Below are positions 46,421-56,669 of a DNA stretch of 64,000 nt, in pieces (position 1 is the stretch's first letter; every line of letters starts with the position of its first letter). The translations under genes and the position numbers were made by a program. The notes under the pieces were generated by a model, which was not told the origin of the DNA, searched no databases, and saw only the letters and a program-made list of their open reading frames with translations. Source of the DNA: Poecilobothrus nobilitatus (lineage: Eukaryota; Arthropoda; Insecta; Diptera; Dolichopodidae); assembly GCA_947095535.1 (NCBI GenBank), contig OX352772.1:145433447-145497446 (forward strand). Reading direction: 5' to 3'.

Positions 46421-48187
46421 ATGTCAATCAGATTGCAGCAATGGAAGCATCGCGATCATGTTATTGTCAACTCTAAAACTTTTAAGACGTTGATCAAAGC
46501 TTCTGATAATCCTATTAGTGATCACAAAATTTTGAATATTAGAATTAAAAAATGTAATATTATTCCTAATCCAATGACACGAGCAAATATTGTAAAAACA
46601 AATTGGAATATGTTTCAGAACTTAGTCGCACATAAAATACAAATATGTAATTCTTACGATAAACTAACCGAATGTTTAAAGGAAACTAAACCATTGGCAT
46701 CATCAACAATCACAGTTAGAAGAAGAATACAAAACATTTGGATTACCCCTTTCATACTCAGCGTAATCAAAAGGAAATACAAACTTTATGCTAATTTTCG
46801 CAAACACAAAAACAAAACAACATTGATCTACAAAATAGGTATAAAAGAATGAAAAATTTTACTCAAAAATTAGTAAAAGAAGAAAAGGAACGTTACTTTA
46901 ATAATCAAATTAGTGACGCTACAAATCCCCAAGAATTGTGGAAAGTTATCAATGAGCACTTAAATTTTAGAAGTTCCAAGGACCAACTTAAAATTCATTT
47001 AATTAATCACAAGAGCAATTTAATTAACAAGATTTAGAAGCAGCAAATATTTTAAATAATCATTTCGCTACCATTGGAAGCACTTTAGATAAAAATTTTT
47101 CCAACCAAGTAAATACTGAAATAAGTTCACATTATCTTACAAATTGGAATTCAATATTTCTTATCCCAACAAATAGTAATGAAATAATGCAAATCATAAG
47201 CACTTTTAGAACAAATTCATCGTCTGGTTCTGATGGTATTTCAATAAAACACATCAAATCAATAGAGCATTTAATTTCAACCAAACTTTCTGTTATAACA
47301 AATAAAATTTTATCTACTGGCGAATTTTCAGATACGGCTAAAGAATGTATTATCATTCCGATTTATAAATCTGGGAAGTATACAGATTGCAACAATTATA
47401 GACCAATATCTTTAACTAACTGTCTATCTAAACTCATTGAAAAAGTTATCAAACGTCGTCTAATTACTTTTCTTTCTAATTCAAATCTAATTGATGACCA
47501 CCAATTTGGTTTTCTAAATGAAAGTAGTACTGAATCAGCTGCAATCGAAGTTGTTAATTCCATAAACAATGCATTAGATAAGAATAATTACGCAGTCGCC
47601 ATCCTATTAGATCTGAAAAAAGCATTCGAGTGAATCATGATATGCTACTAAATAGTCTTTATAACATGGGTATTAGAGGAATCGGAGCCAATTTATTTAA
47701 GTCATACTTGAAGTGTCGTAAAATTAAAACTCGAATAAATGATTATATTAGGGATGAAGCAAGTCTACCAATTGCAGTTCCTCAGGGTACATTTCTTGGC
47801 CCAATTCTTTACTTAGCTTATGTAAATAGTTTCAACCAAATTGGGTAAACAGGGTATTATTCAATGTTTGCTGATGATATAATAATTTTATATAAAAGCA
47901 AAAACACTAACCAACTTGAAGAAGACATTAATAGTGACTTACATAAAGTCAATGAATGGTTAAATAATAGCAAATTAACAATTAACGTAGTTAAAACTGA
48001 GTTCTTATTATTTAAGCAAAAAAAATAAAGAAAATATTAATTTATCAATCAATATAAATCTGTAACCGATAAAAAGAGTAAAATCAGCAAAATATTTAGG
48101 CTTACACATTGATAAAGACCTGTCCTGGAAAATACACATTGAAAAATTAAAAAAATCGATAATGTCAATAATTGGAACAATTGTAAT
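46421..48187 (+). pseudogene. LINE D in unit 3, 3' part deleted
   Basis: Same reading blocks as in units 1 and 2 through motif C, then cut at 48187 by the 795-bp deletion that removes the C-terminal region and the A-rich tail. The joint has the sequence GTAAT/AGGAGGAGTG. Confidence 0.85.
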
Positions 48188-49340
48188 AGGAGGAGTGCGA
48201 TAGAGAAGACTATTTCAACTCTGGGATACCCGTATGAACATAATATATGCTGTTTCCATAAAATTTTTCAGATGGTTTACTTAATTAAGTACCAAGATAT
48301 ATGAAGTTGTATGACACTGAGTTATTTTCATTTAAAAGGGAAAGTTGTATGACAGCTACCCGAACCTGTTGCAAATGCACAACCAAAGTTTACGGAAGTT
48401 ATTGCCATAAAACTTGATAATTTTTTGCAATATTTCAGATGTCTAGCTTCATTAAGTTCCAAAATGTGAAAGAAGTCTAAACCTGTTGGGCTAGATGAGT
48501 AGAACAACTAAACTGCATAGATATTATTGTCATTAAACTAAATCATTTTTTCGAAAATTTAAGATGTCTAGCTTTATTGAGCACTTTTTTGCAATTGTGA
48601 GGATCTGTAAGGCCGGAACCCTATATTCGGAACCGGAACCCTATATACTAAGGAAAGCTATTAACACATGAAAAAATATATTATTGAAGCTTTAATTTTG
48701 CTGTCTTGTCGAAACATTTTTTTGGAGTTGTCTAAAAAAAGTAAATTTTCAATTTTTGAATTCTAACAGCTCTTAAACAGATGATGGTACTAAAAACTTT
48801 TATGAGGAAACTTATACTAATTCTAAAAGTTCTTTCTTATCTCACAATTTCAAATCCATATCTAAAAGCGCGTCGGAGTTATGAAAAAAGAAATATCATG
48901 CAAAATTAGGTTTCTACATAACGGTAAATTTAAATAGTAAATTACAAAATATTGCATAATTGTGGTATTATTTTATAGAGGTAAGAGGATTTCCGGTCTC
49001 ATAGCGTTTTTAGATTGTAAAACTACTACGCAGAGCCTGAAATATATACATTTGAAAATAGGACTTTTTTGCAATTTTGAGGATCTGTAACTCTGGAATC
49101 CTATACAACTTAAATAAACCGTTAACACACGTAAAAATATATTACGGGAGCTTTAATTTTTATGTCTTACAAAAGAAAAATTTGTACGGGTGCCTAAGTT
49201 ACAGGTGTCTAAAAATAGCCAATTTTCAATTTTCGAACTCTTTTAAACAGATGGTGGTACAAACAACTTTTATTATGAAATTTATACTAATTCTAAAGGT
49301 TCTTTCTTATCTCAAAATTGCAAGTCCCTATCTAAAAGCG

Positions 49341-50389
49341 CGTCGCAGTTATTGAAAAAAAAATCATGCAAAATTAGGTTTTCCCATAACGGCAAATTTA
49401 AATACTAAATTTAAATAAATTGTATAATAATTATATTATAATATTAATTTACAAAGGTAAAAATTTGTGTCGAATGTCGTTTTGAGATTGATGTTAAATA
49501 GAATATGAGAAATACGCATTTAAAAATAGGGATTTTTCAAAGTTGGAGGGGCTGCAGCTCCGTAATGGATGGGGCTACAAGAAAAAGTTGTTTCTTTTTT
49601 ATTTTTAACGGTGAAGAAGTTTTGTAAACAGACTTACAGAGTGAAACTAAAAGGCACATTTTTTCAAAATTTTTTTGGAAATGTGCTAAAAACATTACAA
49701 CATATATGTACGTACATAGATATGAAAGTACATATTGTTTTGTGTAAGAATTAGAAAAAATTAAGCGATTCCGCGTACAGGCCAATCTATTTTGCTATTT
49801 TTTTTTTCCTTTATTATCAATATGAAATTTGCAATGAATTAATTATATAATGATTTTAATAAAATTTTGAACACCTTAGCATGAGCTGTGTGGTTATATA
49901 GATTAAACAATATATGAATTTATTATTATTAAGATCTTATCGATTCTTATTTGAAATTAATTTTATTAAAAGCTTTAAATATAGTTTTATTTGACATAAA
50001 TTTATTTTTAATTTTAATTTGAAATTTATTCTAGTTGTAATTTTATTTACGATATAGGCTACATTATAATTTTTAAATTATTAAAACTCATTAGAATTCG
50101 GGTTTAGAACTAATTAGAACTAAGTAACATTAGAGATTAGGATACTAATTTAGACTACAAATCTTAGATTTTAAGTTCTACTATATTACAATCTTATCCT
50201 AGACAAAGTGTATTTGATTACAAAGATAAATTCCAATAGCATAGTTAAGTTTTAATTTAATTTGATTTTTTAACTAGTTTAAATTATGCGAATTACCTAA
50301 AAAACTTTTACTTCTTTTTTGAAGATAAGGAGATTGGATATGGCTGTTATTTCGTCATTCGTTCCACTATTTAAATTGATCGTTATATG
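49341..50389. other. End of imperfect repeat, then unassigned AT-rich DNA
   Basis: 49341-49790 continues the tail repeat (CATGCAAAATTAGGTTTTCC, CATAACGGCAAATTTAAATA) outside the triplicated segment. 49791-50389 shows no gene or recognised repeat. Confidence 0.5.
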
Positions 50390-50620
50390 AAAACCAAATT
50401 TTGCATGATTTTTCTTTCTTCATAACTTCGACACACTTTTAGATAGGGACTTGAAATTTTGAGATAAGTGAAATTTTGAGATTTGATGCCCGTACAAATT
50501 TTTTCAAAATAAAAGGCAAAAATGAAGGCTTCAATTTTATAATTTTACATGGGTTAATGGTTTTCCTTAATTATGTAGAGTTCTTTTAGAATTGATGAAA
50601 GTGTTTCTTTATTTTTAACA
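50390..50620 (-). repeat. Inverted fragment of the unit-tail repeat
   Basis: On the minus strand, TCAAGTCCCTATCTAAAAG, CGAAGTTATGAAGAAAGAAA and TGCAAAATTTGGTTTTC match 37470-37560 and 37960-37984. Shows that this repeat is dispersed and not specific to the tandem array. Confidence 0.65.
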
Positions 50621-51188
50621 TTTTTTCTTATTATATAAATTCTAAAAAAATTTTAAATTTTTCGCGCAAGCCACAATTCTAAACAGTTTGTATTAGCTTT
50701 TGGAAATGTGAGTCTTTAAACACCATTGGTTTACATTCAGCCTTGATTTTACTTTCTATTCATCAATATATTACTATTTATCTCTGCTCTGTTCAGAAAA
50801 GTATGAAATATGCCCTGAAACAACTGAAATATCATCTTCCAATTGTTCAGAATAATCTGAATATCTTGTGAGAAAACTGAATTATCATCTTCCTTCTCAT
50901 CGCTTCTGACAATTATTATAATTTTTATATTGATGCAAAAAGTTAACGTAACGTTGCCGTATCTTCATTTGCTTTATATAATTTCAATTTTTTGTCAGTG
51001 ATGCCATCAAAACTGATGTTTACTTCTATGCCAGCATCATCTTGAGCCAGCTTCTTTGAAGTTTTTTTTCGAGTCTGAGGTATATCGTAAGTGATCTAAT
51101 TAAAAAATTAAATTAAATATTCGAAAAACTATTGCATGAATCCATTGCATGAAAAAAATCTATTGCATGAATTGTGTACAGAAGTAAT

Positions 51189-51190
<2 letters not shown>
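50621..51190. other. Unassigned non-coding stretch
   Basis: No gene or recognised repeat; slightly less AT-rich around 50800-51080 with CATCTTCC-type motifs but no open frame of note. Confidence 0.4.
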
Positions 51191-51192
<2 letters not shown>

Positions 51193-51230
<38 letters not shown>

Positions 51231-51239
51231 TTAAAAACT
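51193..51239. repeat. (AT)n microsatellite
   Basis: About 23 uninterrupted AT dinucleotides. Confidence 0.95.
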
Positions 51240-51244
51240 AATTG

Positions 51245-51400
51245 TATATGTAAGTCAAGTATGTAATTTTTTGAATATACCAAAAAAATCTTTAACACCT
51301 TTAAGGTTTTACACAAAATATAAATAAAAGAAAAAACTTTCATTCATCAGCGAATGCGTTTCAACTTGATAAACATGCCATCATTAGCATTCTTATTTTT
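51245..51400 (-). repeat. Dispersed repeat, copy 3 of 3
   Basis: Reverse complement carries GCTAATGATGGCATG, TTGAAACGCATTCGCT, TTTATATTTTGTGTAAAACC and CAAAAAATTACATACTTGAC, matching 110-330 and 11020-11240. Confidence 0.7.
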
Positions 51401-51699
51401 TTTTTAACTTCAAAATGAAGTTAATTTTGGAGTGTTTTGTCCATCCAAACACTACTGAACTCCTCAGTAGGTAACTTGTAGTGTTGGACTACCTAGACAA
51501 CTCCAACTAAATTTTAATCCCCCGCAGTGCTTTATACAAAATTTTAATAAAAATTCAAATTTAAATAAACTAAATAAAAAATGATAATGAAGAATCCAAA
51601 AAAAGAATCCAAATGAAGAATCCACATAGATGATAACTGGATTAATTACTGGATGACTTGGCTGCATTAGATAATGCTTTGTGTTTCCTTTTTACTAAT

Positions 51700-52350
51700 A
51701 AGCAAGTATTGTTAAATTTTTTGGATACAATACATCAGCTTCTACATTAAGAAAAATATAAAATATACATGTGTGATGTGATGAGTGTAATGAGAGAGGT
51801 TTGTATATTATTATATATAAATAAGAGTATTGCTTCATTCAGTGATGAAGTAAAAAAATTAAGAGAAAATTATATTAGAGAATTACATAATAGTGAAGCA
51901 GTTAATATAAAAAAAATCTCCAACAACATACACTAAATAGTTAAAACAATCTCTGCTGGTAGTAGAGTGAGAAAGCAAAAAAATAAAGTCTGACATAAAA
52001 TTAAATATAGATGTGAATAATTTACCGATTAAAATAAATAGTATACATACTTACATGAAAAAAAATGGAGCGGTTTCAATATGTTGTTCTAGTAATGAGT
52101 CTGTAAAAAACATTGAAAATGAGATTAAAATAAATGAGTTAAAAAATTTGAGGAGCGTATACCTAGAACATATAACTCTAAAATAATTTTAAGTGGAATG
52201 GATGAAAAATTAATAGATGATCAAATGTTAGTGCAATTAAAATACAATGCACTAAACAATAGTAGTATATCCTATGCGGATTCTGGATACAAGAAATGTA
52301 CATATGGCAACTCTAAAAGGGGGACATATAAAAATAGAGGACAAAAATGA
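51700..52350 (+). pseudogene. Possible LINE ORF1-type remnant, unrecognised
   Basis: Plus-strand fragments include a charged helical stretch (SFSDEVKKLRENYIRELHNS, about 51838-51900) and, in another frame, SKIILSGMDEKLIDDQMLVQ (about 52170-52235). Lys/Glu-rich helix followed by a small alpha/beta block is reminiscent of retroelement ORF1 proteins, but no knuckle or defining motif is present. Several stops. Function not assigned. Confidence 0.25.
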
Positions 52351-52654
52351 TGTTTAGGATATATGGCAACTCAAAAAAAATTTTTTTATTTAGGAAAACA
52401 AAAACAAAAAAAATATAATTTTAAACCTTGAAAATAAAAAATAATAAAAACAAGAAAAAAGTATAAAATTGTACATTTTTGTGAAATGTACCTACTGAGT
52501 TTATAAAATATGCGATATGAAAAATTTTCGGTGATAAGAAAAATGAATTTGTACCACAATGTTCAGAAAAAATATATGACGTCAGGGGATTTCTTTAGTT
52601 AACATATTATGTATATAAAAAGAAAAAGCAAAATATGTATGTATATAGATACTA
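52351..52654. other. A-rich non-coding stretch
   Basis: A-rich runs, for example around 52370-52450. Nothing recognised. Confidence 0.4.
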
Positions 52655-52954
52655 CTAAGTTTTTTTATTTATTTTTAGTGTTTTTCGATATATACAATTG
52701 TTTTTAAATTTCTTAATAATTTTAGCTAATCTTAAAAAACATCTTTTGGGAAACTCAATTGAATTAAGAGTAAGTAAATCTGTCCAATTGTTATCTTTTC
52801 TTCTTAATGAATTAAATTGGATCAATGTTGATTCAGCATAATTTCTCAGAAACCTAATATGATATGTAATTTCCTTTTTGTGCTTCTTTGTCAAAAGTTT
52901 TTTATTTTCCAAATAATATTTATTAAACATAAAAATTGTTCTTGCAAACTCCAT
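52655..52954 (-). CDS. Hypothetical 99-residue basic protein
   Basis: Open from ATG at 52954. Rich in Lys, Arg, Leu; predicted helical (FARTIFMFNKYYLENKKLLT; FPKRCFLRLAKIIKKFKNNC). No domain recognised and no copy elsewhere in the window. Lack of neighbours with coding function makes a chance frame or remnant of an unrecognised element quite possible. Confidence 0.25.
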   Translation of the reverse strand: MEFARTIFMFNKYYLENKKLLTKKHKKEITYHIRFLRNYAESTLIQFNSLRRKDNNWTDLLTLNSIEFPKRCFLRLAKIIKKFKNNCIYRKTLKINKKT

Positions 52955-53210
52955 GTTGTAGTTGAAACCAAAGAAACTAATTAAAGAACTATATTATAAA
53001 TAAAATATGAAAATAACAAGAAATAAATAAATCTTCTCTGAGTAAGAGTGCTAGAGTGTAGGTAAAATCTATTAGGTAAGTTAATAATTTATATAATGTG
53101 TTAAGGTTCGATCCAAGTTATTTGCTCTTACTCAGAAAAGATTTTTATTTTTTTTTTATTTTAACCTAATAAAGTACTTAAGAAATTCTATAAAAGGCTA
53201 ATCTTAACAG

Positions 53211-53631
53211 AAAATAAAATAATATGTAAAAAAAATATTTTTTAAAATATGCTTTTATCGAAACCAAATTCGCCCCCTAAAAAGTAGAAAATAAAATTGA
53301 TTGCAAAACTTTAGCTTTTTTGACTGTTATAATATAAAAGTGAATTGCTAGTGCAAGCATTTTGGACTGTTATAATATAAAAGTAAATTGCTGGAATAAA
53401 AAAGAAACACGAACCTCAAATTTCCTAGATTTTTATTTAACCTTATTCCAGCAATTTACTTTTATATTATAACAGTCCAAAATGCTTGCACTAGCAATTC
53501 ACTTTTATATTATAACAGTCAAAAAAGCTAAAGTTTTGCAATCAATTTTATTTTCTACTTTTTAGGGGGCGAATTTGGTTTCGATAAAAGCATATTTTAA
53601 AAAATATTTTTTTTACATATTATTTTATTTT
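53211..53631. mobile_element. Foldback MITE 1 (421 bp)
   Basis: Near-perfect inverted repeat: arms of about 190 bp starting AAAATAAAATAATATGTAAA and including ATATGCTTTTATCGA and TCGCCCCCTAAAAAGTAGAA, around a short loop (about 53395-53450). Inner part has a second nested TATAATATAAAAGT repeat. No coding. A second member lies at 55281-55628. Superfamily not assigned. Confidence 0.85.
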
Positions 53632-54040
53632 ATACTTTTAAGTTTTAAATGAAACACATAATTTGAATTTAAAAATATGGGATATTTTTTATTCATACAT
53701 ACATTAATTATTGTTTCTGATATAAAATACGTTTTATAATTTTATACCAAATTTTTAAGTAAATTAAGAGATGTTAAATCGATTCCATTACAGCAAGAGT
53801 AAAAATTTTTTATTCCATTATGGAATTCATAAATAAAGAAAGTACCTCGAAGGGTAAAATATGTACCAAAATACTGTGATTATATAAATATTACAATCCA
53901 ACAACATAACTCGAATGAAAATGATATACATAAATGTACTTTACTGTATATTTCTATTTGTATACTATTAGTAGTATATCGTATATTCAAACAAACATCT
54001 AATCTTGAACACCTACCTACCTAATCGCTTAATAAGATCA
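53632..54040. other. Non-coding; part of an inverted flank
   Basis: 53632-53680 (ATACTTTTAAGTTTTAAATG, ATAATTTGAATTTAAAAATA) is the inverse of 55230-55281 next to the second MITE, so the MITEs share flanking sequence. The remainder shows nothing recognisable. Confidence 0.5.
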
Positions 54041-54126
54041 TGCAGTAAAAAATGTTGACAAATATCTTGATTTAAATTATAAACAAATGGAGCGGAACAA
54101 AATAATTTAGGAAATTAGTTTAACAT
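54041..54126 (-). repeat. Partial body of the tRNA-like repeat unit
   Basis: TGCAGTAAAAAATGTTGACA and TTGATTTAAATTATAAACAAATG match 56131-56200 and 55731-55800. It shows that the repeat extended to the left of the SINE insertion. Confidence 0.6.
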
Positions 54127-54390
54127 AATATTATGTGTATCCAGCCATTGGTGCAGTGGTTGACGCACCGCTTCTCATTCATAAGGGAAGGAGAGGTCTC
54201 GGGTTCGATTCCCGGCTGGGTACAATAATTATAAAATAAAAAAAAAATATTCATATATCGCAATATGTAAATACTTTATAATATATCATTATATCACGTA
54301 CACATTCCTACCAGGAAACAAGGATTATAGCTACCTGGCACATTTATGTACCACGGTACCTGAATATAAATAAATAAATAAATATTATGT
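54127..54390 (+). mobile_element. tRNA-derived SINE with perfect 10-bp target duplication
   Basis: AATATTATGT flanks both sides (54127-54136 and 54381-54390). The 244-bp body (54137-54380) starts with a tRNA-like head: A box TTGGTGCAGTGG (about 54148), B box GGTTCGATTCC (about 54204), acceptor-like pairing ATCCAGC/GCTGGGT. Then an A-run, a body with CCAGG...CCTGG and GTACC...GGTACC inverted pairs (54311-54363), and a TAAATAAATAAATA tail. This is the standard Pol III SINE layout, moved by a LINE; tails of similar type occur on the LINEs here. The perfect duplication suggests a young insertion. Confidence 0.88.
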
Positions 54391-54559
54391 ACATACGTAC
54401 ATACATATTTACATACGTAGTTTTAATTTTTTGTGTTGACAAAATTTTGTTTGTAAATCATAATGCGTAATGCGCAAAAGCTTAATTTTGTAATGATCTT
54501 TACTTTTTATATTCTTTTCTATGTACAAAAATAATATTATGTATGTATGTAGTTTGAAT
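54391..54559. other. Non-coding
   Basis: Short CATACGTACATACATA tract then AT-rich DNA; nothing recognised. Confidence 0.4.
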
Positions 54560-54711
54560 TTGGCAATTGGAATTATTATATGCTTTTATATACAAGTATA
54601 TTATATTAACTCGTCGCTGTCGGTTTATTTATTTATTTATTTATTTATTTATTTGTCATTCTGTCACGCTTTTTATTATCTTCGTAATCTGTTAGCAACA
54701 TTTGTAAGTGT

Positions 54712-54795
54712 AGTATGGTGCAGAGGATAGTGTACAGGTTTCAAAAGTGGGGATCATGTTGTTCGAATCCAGTACACAAGCAACATTTTTTTTTT
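54712..54795 (+). other. tRNA-like Pol III promoter cassette 1
   Basis: A box TGGTGCAGAGG at 54716-54726 and B box GTTCGAATCC at 54761-54770, start-to-start distance 45, as in tRNA genes; a T12 run follows from about 54785, where Pol III would stop. T-stem and acceptor pairing are poor, so it is not a normal tRNA. Confidence 0.6.
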
Positions 54796-55075
54796 TTAAC
54801 TATCTATTCATCAACATTTTTTGAATAGAATATGTATACATTTTTGTATATATCAATTTAAAACTTACATTTTTATCTCTTATTCATGCATACAAACATA
54901 CACATTATATTTTTGATCTTTCCTGGTGTTTCGTATTAGCATAATTAGCAAAACACAATCTATACATACAATATTTTTATGTATGTTGCTAAGTTATTTT
55001 GTTTACAACATTTGTTTAGTATTTAAATCAAAATATTTGCTGTCAACATTCTTTAATGCATATTGAATTAATGCA

Positions 55076-55175
55076 TATATGGTGCAGAGGAAGGTGTACA
55101 GGTCTTGAAAGTGAGTGTTAATGTGTGGACTGTGGTTCGAATCCAATTCGTGTATAATTTTTTTTTTTTTTTTTT
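55076..55175 (+). other. tRNA-like Pol III promoter cassette 2
   Basis: A box TGGTGCAGAGG at 55080-55090, B box GGTTCGAATCC at 55134-55144 (distance 54), T-run of about 20 from 55158. About 364 bp downstream of cassette 1, with a shared body between, so the two are tandem units. Confidence 0.6.
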
Positions 55176-55280
55176 TTAACTCTATTCATCAATATTTTTT
55201 AAATAAAATTTTATGTATAATAGATTCAAAACTTTATTTTTAAATTCAAATTATGGGTTTAATTTAAAACTAAAAAGTAT

Positions 55281-55628
55281 AAAATAAAATAATATGTAAA
55301 AAAAAATATTTTTTAAAATATGCTTTTATCGAAATCAAACTCGCCCCCTAAAAAGTAGAAAATAAAATAAAATAAAAGTGATTATAGATCTAAAGCATCT
55401 TGGCCTGTTATAATATAAAAGTAAATTGCTGGAATAAAAAAGAACCACGAATCCCAAATTTCTGTTCATCTTATTCCAGCAATTTACTTTTGTATTATAA
55501 CAGGCCAAGATGCTTTAGATCTATAATCACTTTTATTTTATTTTATTTTCTACTTTTTAGGGGGCGAGTTTGATTTTGATAAAAGCATATTTTAAAAAAT
55601 ATTTTTTTTTTACATATTATTTTATTTT
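55281..55628. mobile_element. Foldback MITE 2 (348 bp)
   Basis: Same outer sequence as MITE 1 (AAAATAAAATAATATGTAAA, TATGCTTTTATCGA, CGCCCCCTAAAAAGTAGAA) but a different inner arm (GATCTAAAGCATCTTGGCCT). Occupies the centre of the larger palindrome. Non-coding. Confidence 0.85.
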
Positions 55629-56011
55629 GAATAAAATTTTATTTGTGTATCTATATACACAATATACATAATAAATGTTCCTAAATAAAACACATAAAAC
55701 ATTAATTTTTAACGCCATACATATTCAATATGCAATAAAGAATGTTGACAACAAATATTCTGATTGAAATCCTAAACAAATGTTTTAAAACAAAATAATT
55801 TAGCAACATAAAAATATTGTACCTATATATTTTGTGTTTTGCTAAATCCTAATACAAAACCCATGTGCACATCAAGATTGATTGAACTAAATTATTATAG
55901 CAGGAAAGATCAAATACATGTGTATTGTATGCATGAATTATGAATAAGAAGAAAAATAAAGTTTTGAATCTATTATACATAAAATTTTATTTAAAAAATA
56001 TTGATGAATAG

Positions 56012-56115
56012 AATTAAAAAAAAAAAAAATTATACATATACGAATTGGATTCGAACCACAGTCCACACATTAACACTCACTTTCAAGACCTGTACACTTT
56101 CCTCTGCACCACATA
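56012..56115 (-). other. tRNA-like Pol III promoter cassette 3
   Basis: Inverse of cassette 2: A box at 56101-56111, B box at 56047-56057 (minus strand), T-run on the minus strand at about 56017-56032. Confidence 0.6.
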
Positions 56116-56399
56116 TGCATTAATTCAATATGCATTAAAGAATGTTGACAGGAAATATTTTGATTTAAATACTAAACAAATGTTGTAAACAAAATAACTT
56201 AGCAACATACATAAAAATATTGTATGTATGGATTGTGTTTTGCTAATTATGCTAATACAAAACACCAGGAAAGATCAAGAATATAATGTGTATGTTTGTA
56301 TGCATGAATAAGAGATAAAAATGTAAGTTTTAAATTGATATAATATACAAAAATGTATACATATTTTATTCAAAAAATGTTGATGAATAGATAGTTAAA

Positions 56400-56485
56400 A
56401 AAAAAAAAATGTTCCATGTGAACTGGATTCGAACAACATGATCCCCACTTTTGAAACCTGTACACTATCCTCTGCACCATACTAC
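56400..56485 (-). other. tRNA-like Pol III promoter cassette 4
   Basis: Inverse of cassette 1: A box at 56469-56479, B box at 56425-56434, T-run on the minus strand at about 56400-56410. 368 bp from cassette 3. Confidence 0.6.
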
Positions 56486-56543
56486 ACTTACAAATGTTGC
56501 TAACAGATTACGAAGATAATAAAAAGCGTGACAGAATGACAAA

Positions 56544-56594
<51 letters not shown>

Positions 56595-56669
56595 ACCGAC
56601 AGCGACGAGTTAATATAAAAGCATATAATATGACATAATTCGATTAGACTATTAAATACAAGTATCATA

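Larger units (their letters stand above)
44058..49340 (+). repeat. Tandem unit 3 (5,283 bp), with insert and internal deletion
   Basis: Direct copy of unit 2 including the Helentron-like insert. It has a 795-bp deletion relative to unit 2 (42099-42893), joined at 48187/48188, a duplicated ACAGATATGTAA near 46329-46352, and more private substitutions than units 1 and 2 differ by. It keeps the original right flank: after TCTAAAAGCG the sequence goes on CGTCGCAGTT instead of jumping back. Confidence 0.92.
54560..56645. repeat. About 2-kb imperfect palindrome with four tRNA-like cassettes
   Basis: The left arm (about 54560-55280) is the inverse of about 55950-56645: shared TTAACTCGTCGCTGTCGGTT, (TTTA)n, CTGTCACGCTTTTTATTATC, TCGTAATCTGTTAGCAACAT, tRNA-like cassette 1/4, a common body and cassette 2/3. 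The MITE at 55281-55628 sits at the centre, and 55640-55945 is an extra body copy present only on the right. The simple repeat is longer on the right (about 16 units against 7). Confidence 0.85.

Noticed and set aside
54137..54225. A genuine tRNA gene
   Set aside because: A and B boxes and acceptor pairing are good, but the anticodon arm does not fold cleanly, and the sequence continues into an A-rich body with a tail and a target duplication, which marks a SINE.
54521..54730. 69-residue frame and its partner at 56465-56689
   Set aside because: Both are readings of the inverted repeat with its (TTTA)n tract; no domain, and the coding look comes from the simple repeat.
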